Assembly (NCBI GenBank): GCA_033875255.1
Contig: JAWZSN010000007.1
Span: forward strand, 62,001 to 126,000
Origin: Marinimicrococcus sp033875255
GTDB lineage: Bacteria; Pseudomonadota; Alphaproteobacteria; Geminicoccales; Geminicoccaceae
Direction: 5' to 3'
DNA: 64,000 bases
The notes below the pieces were generated by a model, which saw only the letters and a list, made by a program, of their open reading frames with translations, had not been told where the DNA came from and did no database searches. Of the stretch, positions 27,879 through 35,970 are shown piece after piece. The position numbers and the translations under genes are program-made. The stretch's first letter is position 1. Each line of letters starts with the position of its first letter.

Positions 27879-28382
27879 TCACTCGACGGCCGGCGCGGTG
27901 CCGGCGACGGGCTCGGCCTCGCCGGCCACGACACGCCGCGCCGCCAGCAGCAGGTGCAGCAGCACCAGCAGCGCCCCTGCCGGCACCGCCAGATAGACCA
28001 TGCCCAGCGGCAGGCCCAGGACCGGCGAGTGCTGGCGCCAGGCGAAGACGGCGTAGCGGATGCCGAGCCAGACGATGACCGCCATGAACAGCATGGCGAG
28101 CGCCAGGATAGCCTGGCGCAGCAGGCGGCGGCACGGCGCCGGGAGCGCGTCCTGGAGGACCTCGACCGCGACGTGCGTTCCCGACCGGAAGGCCAGCCCG
28201 GCACCGAGCCAGGCCGTCCAGATCATCATGTAGCGGGTGAGCTCCTCCACCCAGCTCAAGGAGGTGCCGAAGAGGTAGCGGAGGACCACGTTCCCCACCA
28301 CCAGAACCGCCATCACCGCCAGCAGGCCGGCAATGACGAAGCGGTTGGCGGCCACAAGACCGCGCTCGAAAGCCCTCAGCAC
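27879..28382 (-). CDS. dctQ: TRAP transporter small permease (DctQ)
   Basis: Four-helix DctQ subunit. The family motif SWVEELTRYMMIWTAWLGAG and FRSGTHVAVEV are clear. I chose GTG 28382 (167 residues) with AGGGAAGA at suitable spacing; a TTG at 28454 would give 191 residues with a polar extension. It is the first gene of the leftward TRAP unit, so the promoter should lie between 28383 and the preceding barrel gene. Confidence 0.88.
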   Translation of the reverse strand: MLRAFERGLVAANRFVIAGLLAVMAVLVVGNVVLRYLFGTSLSWVEELTRYMMIWTAWLGAGLAFRSGTHVAVEVLQDALPAPCRRLLRQAILALAMLFMAVIVWLGIRYAVFAWRQHSPVLGLPLGMVYLAVPAGALLVLLHLLLAARRVVAGEAEPVAGTAPAVE

Positions 28383-28531
28383 CCGCGTCTTCCCTGATCT
28401 TTTCGCGTTATGGTCCTGCGCGCTCAGGTTCCCGGCGCCGGCGGGCAGGGTCAAGCCTCTTGCCCCCGCGTCTGCCGCATGGGGGTGGAGCGCTGCGGCC
28501 AGCGCGGTGCTGCCGGCGGACCGCTCGCGCC

Positions 28532-29149
28532 TTAAAAGCTGTAGCGCAGACCCGCCCTGAACAGGTGTGCCTTGGTGTCGTCGACGCCATTATTGCCATT
28601 GGCGATCCGCAGGTAGCGCCAGGACGGCACGAAGGCGAAGCGCTCGGTGATGGCCACCGACAGGCCCACCTCGCCCTGCAGCAGCAGGTTGGTGGATCGA
28701 TCGTCCTCGAGCTCGATCCGACCACGGGGCGAGAGAATTGCCGGATCGTTGAGCCGGGTGTGGGCGATGCCGATGCCGGCGCCCACATAGGGCTGTACCG
28801 TGCCGTCCAGCGGCCAGTCGATGAAACCGTTGACGGCCGCCGCGAAAGCCTCGCCCTCGCCCTCGAAATCGAGGGTGATGTCAGGGCCCTCGAGCCTGCG
28901 GACATCGGCCCGGCCGTAGCCCAGCTCGAGCTCGGCGCGAAACCACTCGTTGAACCGATAGCCGCCTGCACCCTGGACGGCGAAGCCGGTATCGTAGGTG
29001 ATGCTGAGCTGGTCGGCATCCGTGTCGGAGATTCGCAACCAGACCGCCGCGAACGACAGATAGGGCCCCTGCTCGGCGGCGGACGCAGCGATGGAAACCG
29101 AGGTGACCGCGAGCGAGCATGCCGTCGCCGCGAGGAGGGCCAAGCGCAT
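28532..29149 (-). CDS. Outer-membrane beta-barrel protein
   Basis: 205 residues with a signal peptide (RLALLAATACSLAVTSVS, cleavage near ASAAE) and alternating amphipathic strands ending in Phe (GLRYSF), the usual C-terminal barrel signal. The barrel resembles small opacity/OmpW-like 8-strand porins. I prefer ATG 29149, which has AAGG eight bases upstream, to ATG 29168-29170. It is a clear paralogue of the next gene: both share GAGGYRFN-WFRAELELGY, PYVGAGIG/PYVGGGIG, and DDTKAHLFR/DDNTAHLFR. Function unknown. Confidence 0.86.
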   Translation of the reverse strand: MRLALLAATACSLAVTSVSIAASAAEQGPYLSFAAVWLRISDTDADQLSITYDTGFAVQGAGGYRFNEWFRAELELGYGRADVRRLEGPDITLDFEGEGEAFAAAVNGFIDWPLDGTVQPYVGAGIGIAHTRLNDPAILSPRGRIELEDDRSTNLLLQGEVGLSVAITERFAFVPSWRYLRIANGNNGVDDTKAHLFRAGLRYSF

Positions 29150-29197
29150 CTGTTCAGCCTTGGATTGCATGTTCGGCTAGATACGCACGGTCAGATT

Positions 29198-29210
29198 GGG
29201 TCGACAACCC
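29198..29210 (-). promoter_or_regulatory. GGTTGTC-type element upstream of barrel gene 1
   Basis: On the minus strand GGGTTGTCGACCC lies 48 bases before the start codon. The matching element of the paralogue lies at the same distance. TTGTCG could be a -35, with GTATCT 17 bases on as -10. Confidence 0.38.
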
Positions 29211-29292
29211 CTGAAGACGGAAGAACGGCGCGAGGTTTGTTCGCCGTGTCGAAGCCCTGGCTTCCGGCCGGCCGAGGCGCCTCGCCGCGAAC

Positions 29293-29323
29293 GAGAACGG
29301 GGGCCCGACTGGCCCCCGTTCTC
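29293..29323 (-). terminator. Hairpin after barrel gene 2
   Basis: A 13-bp perfect stem (GAGAACGGGGGCC/GGCCCCCGTTCTC) with loop of five, 19 bases past the stop of the 29343-29972 gene on the minus strand. There is no T-run, but the stem is the strongest in this area. Confidence 0.62.
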
Positions 29324-29342
29324 TGGCGAAAGAGCTGGTAAC

Positions 29343-29972
29343 TCAGAAGTTGTAGCGAAGCCCCACACGGAACAGGTGGGCGGTGTTGTCGTCGAGGCCG
29401 TTGCCGCCATTGTCGATCCACATGTAGCGGTAGGCCGGGACCAGATCCCAGTTCTCGGCCACGGCCACGGCGACGCCGGCCTCGCCCTGCAGCAGCAGGT
29501 CGGTCGACTTGTCGTCGTCACCCTTGACCTTGGTGCCGCCGATGCGCACTGCCACGTCGTGCAGGTCGGTGTGGGCGAGACCGATGCCGCCGCCGACATA
29601 GGGGGTCAGCATCGCCGTCACCGGCCACTCGGCGAAGGCGTTGAGGGCGGCCGTGAAGATGTCGACATCGCCCTGGACGTTGAAGGACTGGCCGAGCAGC
29701 CCGTCGATCTGGTCGAGGCCGGAGCGCGCATAGCCCAGCTCGAGCTCGGCGCGGAACCAGTCGTTGAAGCGGTAGCCGCCGGCGCCATGCAGGGCATAGC
29801 CGGCATCATAGGTGTTGCTGAAATTCTCGCCGCCGACACTGCCGTCCTGGTCGGCGAGCTGGAGATAGCCGACGGAGAACGAGACATAGGGCCCGGCCTC
29901 CGCTGCGAGGAGCGGGCTGGCGGGAAGCGAGGCGAGAGCCAGGGCAGCACCGGCCAGGAAAACCTTGCGCAT
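29343..29972 (-). CDS. Outer-membrane beta-barrel protein (paralogue)
   Basis: 209 residues with signal RKVFLAGAALALASLPASPL (cleavage near LAAEA) and C-terminal GLRYNF. Its sequence runs parallel to the barrel at 28532-29149 throughout, so the pair arose by duplication. ATG 29972 has AAGGAG nine bases upstream; upstream in-frame starts give only low-complexity extension. It is divergent from modA. Function unknown; such small barrels often bind hydrophobic compounds. Confidence 0.88.
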   Translation of the reverse strand: MRKVFLAGAALALASLPASPLLAAEAGPYVSFSVGYLQLADQDGSVGGENFSNTYDAGYALHGAGGYRFNDWFRAELELGYARSGLDQIDGLLGQSFNVQGDVDIFTAALNAFAEWPVTAMLTPYVGGGIGLAHTDLHDVAVRIGGTKVKGDDDKSTDLLLQGEAGVAVAVAENWDLVPAYRYMWIDNGGNGLDDNTAHLFRVGLRYNF

Positions 29973-30019
29973 ATTGAGCTCCTTCGACATGCCGTTCCCA
30001 GACATGCATTCGAGGATGC

Positions 30020-30030
30020 GGTTGACAACC
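30020..30030 (-). promoter_or_regulatory. GGTTGTCAACC palindrome upstream of barrel gene 2
   Basis: GGTTG-T-CAACC on the minus strand is a perfect odd palindrome 47 bases before the start codon, matching the paralogue's element in sequence and position. TTGTCA may be the -35. Confidence 0.4.
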
Positions 30031-30174
30031 TTCAGGTTCTTTAAGCGGACACGAATGAACGTCGGGCGTTGCCATTCCGCCGCACCGCGCCTCTGCGCCG
30101 TCGCCGATTGACAGGGGCCGGCTGCTGCGCCGTATAGGGCCACGGGCTTGCCGCCCTGTCTCGAGGAGTTGTCG

Positions 30175-30948
30175 ATGCTCAAGCGCTCCGCCGTGGTGGC
30201 GATGATCGTGGTGGCCGCAATGCTCGCGGGGCGGACCGCCAGGGCACAAGAGCCCGTCACCGTCTTCGCGGCGGCGAGCCTGACCGACGCCATGGAGGAG
30301 ATCGGGCGGCTCTACGGTGAGAAAAGCGGCCACACGGTTCGCTTCTCCTTCGCCTCCTCCTCGACCCTCGCGCGCCAGATCGAGGCCGGCGCACCAGCCC
30401 AGCTCTTCGCCTCGGCGAGCGAGCAGTGGATGGACTATCTGGCGGAGCGCGGTCTGATCGAGGAGGAGAGCCGGACGAGCCCGATCGGCAACAGTCTCGT
30501 TCTGATAGCCCCGGCCGACAGCCCGCTCGCGCCGCAGCGGATCGACGAGGCGCTCGACCTCGCCTCCCTCCTCGCTGCCGACGAGCGGCTTGCGGTCGGC
30601 GACCCGGAGCATGTGCCGGCGGGGATCTACGCCCGCAGGGCGCTCGAGGCGCTGGGTCTCTGGGAGGAGGCCGAGCCGCGCCTCGCCCGCGCCGACAATG
30701 TCCGCGCCGCCCTGGCCCTGGTCGAGCACGGCGAGACGCCGCTCGGGATCGTCTACGGCACCGACGCGGCGGCCACCGAGCGGGTCAGGATCGTGGGCAC
30801 GTTTCCCGCCGGCAGCCATCCGCCGGTGCGCTATCCCTTCGCCATCGTGGCCGGCGCCGGCGGGGCCGAGACCGAGGCGCTCCTGCGCTACATGACCGGC
30901 GAGCAGGGCCTGGCGGTGTTCCGGCGGTTCGGCTTCACGGCGGACTGA
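30175..30948 (+). CDS. modA: Molybdate ABC transporter substrate-binding protein ModA
   Basis: 257-residue periplasmic receptor for molybdate/tungstate. Signal peptide LKRSAVVAMIVVAAMLAG with basic start. The ModA core is visible: VFAAASLTDAMEEIG, FSFASSSTLARQIEAGAP, NSLVLIAP, and GDPEHVPAGIYARRALE; the Ser/Ala-rich first two loops form the oxyanion pocket. The start at 30175 has GAGGAG nine bases upstream. It begins the modABC operon and is divergent from the barrel gene. Confidence 0.95.
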   Translation: MLKRSAVVAMIVVAAMLAGRTARAQEPVTVFAAASLTDAMEEIGRLYGEKSGHTVRFSFASSSTLARQIEAGAPAQLFASASEQWMDYLAERGLIEEESRTSPIGNSLVLIAPADSPLAPQRIDEALDLASLLAADERLAVGDPEHVPAGIYARRALEALGLWEEAEPRLARADNVRAALALVEHGETPLGIVYGTDAAATERVRIVGTFPAGSHPPVRYPFAIVAGAGGAETEALLRYMTGEQGLAVFRRFGFTAD

Positions 30949-30963
30949 GGAACGGAGGCGCCC

Positions 30964-31650
30964 TTGCTGACCCCGGCGGAGCTTGAGGCTCTCCTTCTCA
31001 GCCTGAAGATCTCGAGCGTCGCCGTGCTGGGCGCCCTGCCCTTCGCCGTCGCCGCAGCCGCCCTGCTCGCCCGCCCGGCCTTTCGTGGCAAGCTTGTTCT
31101 CGACGGGCTCGTCCACCTGCCGCTGGTGCTGCCGCCGGTGGTGATGGGCTACCTGCTGCTGATCGCGCTGGGCACCCGTGCCCCCCTCGGTGGCTGGCTC
31201 CTCGACACCTTCGGCATCCGTTTCATGTTCAGCTGGAGCGGCGCTGCCCTGGCCGCGGCGATCGTGACCTTCCCCTTCCAGGTTCGCGCCATCCGCCTGG
31301 CGCTGGAGGCCATCGACCCCGGCCTCTCGGCCGCGGCCGAGACCCTGGGAGCCGGGCCGGTCGACCGCTTCTTCACCATCGTCCTGCCGCTGGCCCTGCC
31401 GGGTATCGTCGCCGGCGCGATCACCGCCTTCGCCGCCAGCCTCGGCGAGTTCGGCGCCATCATCACCTTCGTCTCCAACGTGCCCGGCGAGACCCGCACC
31501 CTGCCGCTGGCGATCTACACGGCGATCCAGACGCCCGGCGGCGAGGCGGCGGCGGCGCGGCTCGTGGTGATCTCGATCCTCCTGGCGCTTGCGGGCCTGA
31601 TGCTCTCGGAGATCCTCGCCCGCCGCGTCCGCCGGCTGACCCACCGGTGA
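30964..31650 (+). CDS. modB: Molybdate ABC transporter permease ModB
   Basis: 228-residue permease with five to six helices. EAA motif region: AAAETLGAGPVDRFFTIVLP; the characteristic ModB sequence EFGAIITFVSNVPGETRTLP follows. The start is TTG at 30964 with GGAGG four bases upstream, 15 bases after modA. The stop overlaps the modC start. Confidence 0.95.
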   Translation: MLTPAELEALLLSLKISSVAVLGALPFAVAAAALLARPAFRGKLVLDGLVHLPLVLPPVVMGYLLLIALGTRAPLGGWLLDTFGIRFMFSWSGAALAAAIVTFPFQVRAIRLALEAIDPGLSAAAETLGAGPVDRFFTIVLPLALPGIVAGAITAFAASLGEFGAIITFVSNVPGETRTLPLAIYTAIQTPGGEAAAARLVVISILLALAGLMLSEILARRVRRLTHR

Positions 31651-32759
31651 GCCTCGAGGTCGCGCTGCGCCACGATTTCGGCCCGTTCGGCCTCGACATC
31701 GCGTTCTCGGTCGACCGTCCCGGCATCACCGCCCTCTTCGGCCCGTCCGGCTCGGGAAAATCCACCACGATCAGCGCCATCGCCGGCCTCCTGCGGCCGG
31801 CTGCCGGCCGCATCGTGGTCAACGGCCGGGTGCTGCTCGACACGGAACGCGGCATCGTCCTGCCGCCGCGCCGCCGCCGCCTGGGCTACGTCTTCCAGGA
31901 TGCGCGCCTCTTTCCGCATCTCTCGGTCCGCTCCAACCTGCTGTTCGGCTGGAGGCGCGCCGGCCGCCCGGCGAGCCGCGCCGAGATCGACCATCTGGTG
32001 GAGCTTTTGGGCATCGGCGCGCTGCTCGAGCGGCGGCCGGGCATGCTCTCGGGCGGCGAGCGCCAACGGGTGGCGCTGGGGCGGGCCCTGCTGACCGCCC
32101 CCGAGGCGGTGCTGCTCGACGAGCCGCTCTCGGCCCTCGACCATGCCCGCAAGCAGGAGATCATGCCCTATCTCGAGCGGCTGCGCGACGAGGCACGCAT
32201 GCCGATGCTCTATGTCAGCCACGCCATCGACGAGGTGACCCGGCTGGCTGACCATATGATCCTCCTGGACGGCGGGCGGGTCGCCGCCGCGGGCGCGGTC
32301 TCCGACGTCATGGCGCGCCTCGATCTCTTTCCGCTCACCGGCCGGTTCGAGGCCGGCGCGGTGCTCGAGACCGTGGTCGGGCGCCACGACGCCGCCGACG
32401 CCCTGAGCGAGCTCGAGTTTGCCGGCGGCAGGCTGGTCGTGCCGCTGGTCGACGCTCCGCCCGGCGCGCGGGTCCGCGCCCGGGTGCGCGCCCGCGACGT
32501 GATGCTGGCGCTGCACGAGCCCCGGGACATCAGCGCCAACAACATCCTCGTGGCCGAGGTCGCCGGCATCCGGCTCGACGAGGGCGCGTTCGCCGACGTC
32601 CAGCTCGCCTGCGGCACGACCCGTCTCGTCGCCCGCGTCACCCGCCGCTCGGTCGAGCGCCTCGGCCTGTGTCCCGGCCTGCCGATCGTGGCGATCATCA
32701 AGGCGGTGACCGTCGATCGGCGCAGCCTGTCGCCGATGGGCGAACCGCCCGCCGCCTGA
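31647..32759 (+). CDS. modC: Molybdate ABC transporter ATPase ModC
   Basis: 370-residue ATPase. Walker A GPSGSGKST (32-40), signature LSGGERQRVALGRALL, Walker B AVLLDEPLSALD, and H-loop YVSHAIDEV are intact. The C-terminal ~70 residues are the MOP domain (NNILVAEVAGIRLDE) that binds oxyanion. It starts with GTG overlapping the modB stop. No ModE-like regulator or Mo-box was recognised. Confidence 0.95.
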   Translation: MSLEVALRHDFGPFGLDIAFSVDRPGITALFGPSGSGKSTTISAIAGLLRPAAGRIVVNGRVLLDTERGIVLPPRRRRLGYVFQDARLFPHLSVRSNLLFGWRRAGRPASRAEIDHLVELLGIGALLERRPGMLSGGERQRVALGRALLTAPEAVLLDEPLSALDHARKQEIMPYLERLRDEARMPMLYVSHAIDEVTRLADHMILLDGGRVAAAGAVSDVMARLDLFPLTGRFEAGAVLETVVGRHDAADALSELEFAGGRLVVPLVDAPPGARVRARVRARDVMLALHEPRDISANNILVAEVAGIRLDEGAFADVQLACGTTRLVARVTRRSVERLGLCPGLPIVAIIKAVTVDRRSLSPMGEPPAA

Positions 32760-32835
32760 AGAGTGCATCCGATGTCGCGGAAGGCGGCGCGCGACTGGAC
32801 AGGCCGGAGCCCTCCCCCTTATGCCTGTGCGATAG

Positions 32836-33480
32836 ATGCCTGAGCAGATCCTCCCGTCGCCTGTCGCACCGCCCTGGCCGGCCGCCCCGCACGGCCGCGG
32901 CGCCATGCGCGAGCGCCTGCGCCGTTCGACCGCGACGCTCCATCGCCGCGCCGAGGCGGCAATGGCCCTGGAGAGCCGGCTGGCGTCGGCGGAAAGCTAC
33001 CGGCTCCTTTTGTGCCGCCTCACAGGCCTCCATCGCCCCCTCGAGGCGGCCTTGGCACGGATCGACTGGCGCGGCACCGGCATCGACATCGCCGCCCGGC
33101 GCAAATGCCGGTGGCTCGAAGCCGACCTGCGGGATCTCGGCACGGCCGATACCTCCCTCGCGGTGATCCCCTCATGCCCCTTCCTGCCGCGGCTGGACAC
33201 TGCCGCCGCAGGATTGGGCGCGCTCTATGTCAGCGAAGGCGCGTCGCTGGGCGGCCGGATCGTGCTGCGCCGGGCCTCGCAGCGCCTCGGCATGGACGCC
33301 GGGCGCGGCGGGCGGTTCTTTACGGGCTACGGAACGGCCACTGGCGTGATGTGGCGGGCCTGCGTCACCGCGCTCGACACGCTCGATTGGCGCTCGCCTG
33401 CGGCGGACGAGGCGCAGGCGGCGGCCCGGGCGATGTTCATGGCCTTCGAGGCGTGGCTCAGCATGCCACGGTCATCGTGA
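32836..33480 (+). CDS. bphO: Biliverdin-forming heme oxygenase (BphO)
   Basis: 214-residue heme oxygenase that opens heme to biliverdin. The likely proximal heme ligand is His36 (TATLHRRAE), and the distal helix GLGALYVSEGASLGGRI with its flexible Gly residues is typical. It lies 49 bases upstream of a bacteriophytochrome that needs biliverdin as chromophore, the classical bphO-bphP pairing. A Pro-rich N-terminal extension (about 20 residues) is present. Confidence 0.87.
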   Translation: MPEQILPSPVAPPWPAAPHGRGAMRERLRRSTATLHRRAEAAMALESRLASAESYRLLLCRLTGLHRPLEAALARIDWRGTGIDIAARRKCRWLEADLRDLGTADTSLAVIPSCPFLPRLDTAAAGLGALYVSEGASLGGRIVLRRASQRLGMDAGRGGRFFTGYGTATGVMWRACVTALDTLDWRSPAADEAQAAARAMFMAFEAWLSMPRSS

Positions 33481-33529
33481 TGATGGCCGGCCGAACGCCC
33501 CGCGGCGATCATGCGCGCTTGCAGGTGGA

Positions 33530-35716
33530 GTGTGCGAGCCGGTGAGCCAACCTCTCGATCTCTCCAACTGCGACCGCGAGCCGATCCACATTCCGGGCTC
33601 GATCCAGCCGCACGGCCTGCTTCTCGTCCTCGACTCCGTAAACGGGCGCATCCTTCAGCTCGCCGGCGACCCGGAGCGGATCTTGGGGATGCAGGCGGCG
33701 GAGTTGCTCGGAGCCTCCATCGAGAAGGCCCTCGGCACCGCCGGCGCGGCCCTTCTCGCCTCGTGCAACCTCGCCGGGCAAGGCGAGCCCTCCTATGCGG
33801 GCACCGTGACGCTGCCGAGCCTGCCCCAGCCGCTCGATCTTCTCGTCCACGAGCGCAACGGAGCCGTCATCCTCGAGCTGGAGCCGGTGGCGATCGGTCC
33901 GGAGAACGCCGCGCAGCTCCTGGGGCGGATCCGGGTGATCGGCATCGAGCTCGAGGGGGCGACCAGTCTGGACGAGCTGTGCCGGCGCGCGGCCGCCGCC
34001 ATGAGGCGCCTGACCGGCTTCGACCGGGTCATGATCTACCGCTTCCTCGAGGACGGTTCGGGCTGCGTCGCAGCCGAGGCCGGCATCGACGGGCTGCCCT
34101 CCTTCCTCAATCACCATTTCCCGGCCTCCGACATCCCGCGGCAGGCGCGCGCGCTCTATGTGCGCAACACGATCAGGGTCATCCCCGACACCGGCTACAC
34201 GCCTGCACCCCTGATGCCGCCCCTGTCCGCCAGGGGGGCGACGCCGCTCGACATGAGCGACTGCGGGCTGCGCAGCGTGTCGCCCATCCATGTGCAGTAT
34301 CTAAAGAACATGGGCGTGGCCGCGTCGATGTCGGTCTCCATCGTCTGCGAGGGAGCGCTCTGGGGGCTGATCGCCTGCCATCATGGCACGCCAAGGCTGG
34401 TGCCCTACGAGCAGCGCGAGGCCTGCAAGCATGTGGGCCAGATCCTGGCCCAGCAGGTCAGCGCCCGTGACGAGGCGGAGAATCACGCCCAGACCTGGCA
34501 GCTGGCGGCGGCCCGCGAGCAGCTCGTCGCCGCGCTTGCCGCGGCGGAGGTGGTCGAGACCGCCCTCCTCGAGCAAGGAGCCGAGCTGCGCCAGCTCGTA
34601 CCAGCCGACGGCACCGCCATCGTGCTGGGCCAAAGGGTCGCAAGGTTCGGCCATACGCCGGGCGAGGCAGAGATCCGCGCCCTGGCATGCTGGCTGTCGG
34701 ACACGCAGACATCCGATCCCTGGGCCACCGACAGGCTTTCCCACCATTTCGAGCCGGCTTCGGCCTGGCGGGCCACGGGCAGCGGCCTCCTCGCCACCAC
34801 GGTGCGAGGCACCGAGCCGCTGCAGCTGCTGTGGTTCAGGGCGGAGCGGATCGAGACCATCAACTGGGCGGGCAATCCCCACAAGGCTGCGGCACCGGGC
34901 GAGCTGCCCGGCCAGCTCACCCCGCGCAGGTCCTTCGAGACATGGCAGGAGACCGTCGCCGGCCGGTCCCGGCCATGGAGCGCCGCCGAGCTCGCCGCCG
35001 CCGGCAGGCTGCGCGAGGCGCTGCTCGACCTGCGCCAGCGTCAGTCGCTCAGGGAGCTGAACGCCAGCCTGCAACGCGCCCTTGCCGACAAGGAGGCGCT
35101 TCTCGCGCAAAAGGACCTCCTGATGCGGGAGGTCCATCACCGGGTCCAAAACAGCCTCCAGCTCGTCAGCTCGATGCTGCGCCTCCAGGGCGAGGAGATC
35201 GCCGATGCCGCCGCCAGGGCCTCATTCGAGGAAGCGTGCCGCCGGCTGCTCGCCGTCAGCATGGTCCACCAGCGGCTCTGGTACTCCGACCAGATCCAGG
35301 CGGTGGAGTTCGGAAGCTATCTGCGCGAGCTGCGCGACGGCCTGGTGCGCGCCTGGGGGCCGGCGTGGGCGGACCTGGTAACCGTCCAGGTGCCGGCGAT
35401 CCTCGTGCCGACCAGCAAAGCGGTGGCGCTGGCGCTGGTGATTACCGAGCTCGTGACCAACGCCGTGAAATATGCCTATGGCGGCAAGACAGGGGCCATC
35501 GATGTAACGGCAAAGCCGACGGGCGGGTCCATGCTGCGGGTTGCTGTGGCGGATCATGGTGTGGGTATCGCCGACAGCGTGACGAACGGCTTCGGGTCCC
35601 GTCTGGTCGAGGCGCTCGTCCGCCAGCTCGGCGGAGAGATCTCGGCGCGCTCGTCCAGCGCCGGAACCAGGATCACGCTCACTGTCCCCATAGGTACCGA
35701 GACCAGCGGAATCTGA
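33530..35716 (+). CDS. bphP: Bacteriophytochrome histidine kinase (BphP)
   Basis: 728-residue red/far-red photosensor kinase. Domains: PAS with chromophore-binding Cys14 (SNCDREPIHIPGSIQPHG), GAF with FPASDIPRQARALY, PHY with tongue motif LTPRRSFETW, a coiled-coil linker, and an HWE/HisKA_2-type kinase (EVHHRVQNSLQLVSSML, His536/537; ATPase motif near the end DHGVGI and GFGSRLVEALVRQLGG). There is no attached receiver, so an unlinked response regulator must exist. Start choice: GTG 33530; GTG 33542 is equally good and would still keep the Cys. Biliverdin comes from the adjacent BphO. Confidence 0.95.
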   Translation: MCEPVSQPLDLSNCDREPIHIPGSIQPHGLLLVLDSVNGRILQLAGDPERILGMQAAELLGASIEKALGTAGAALLASCNLAGQGEPSYAGTVTLPSLPQPLDLLVHERNGAVILELEPVAIGPENAAQLLGRIRVIGIELEGATSLDELCRRAAAAMRRLTGFDRVMIYRFLEDGSGCVAAEAGIDGLPSFLNHHFPASDIPRQARALYVRNTIRVIPDTGYTPAPLMPPLSARGATPLDMSDCGLRSVSPIHVQYLKNMGVAASMSVSIVCEGALWGLIACHHGTPRLVPYEQREACKHVGQILAQQVSARDEAENHAQTWQLAAAREQLVAALAAAEVVETALLEQGAELRQLVPADGTAIVLGQRVARFGHTPGEAEIRALACWLSDTQTSDPWATDRLSHHFEPASAWRATGSGLLATTVRGTEPLQLLWFRAERIETINWAGNPHKAAAPGELPGQLTPRRSFETWQETVAGRSRPWSAAELAAAGRLREALLDLRQRQSLRELNASLQRALADKEALLAQKDLLMREVHHRVQNSLQLVSSMLRLQGEEIADAAARASFEEACRRLLAVSMVHQRLWYSDQIQAVEFGSYLRELRDGLVRAWGPAWADLVTVQVPAILVPTSKAVALALVITELVTNAVKYAYGGKTGAIDVTAKPTGGSMLRVAVADHGVGIADSVTNGFGSRLVEALVRQLGGEISARSSSAGTRITLTVPIGTETSGI

Positions 35717-35970
35717 ACGGCGGAGCCGGCGCCTGCCGGAGCGACTCCCGCGCCGCTGGAGGCGCTGCCGCCGACGACTGCGGCAAGCTCATGGCGGCGC
35801 CGCACGCGGCACAGGCCGCGAAGCTCACGCCCAGGCCCCTGCCCCCGTCCATCCTTCCGTTACCGCTCCCGTGGCATCCCCGCGGATGGTGGAGAAGGCG
35901 CGCCGCGCCCCGCCGGGCTCCCGCGGGTCGCCCGAGGCCTCGCCGCCGGTTCCAGCTATTGGGAACTGCT

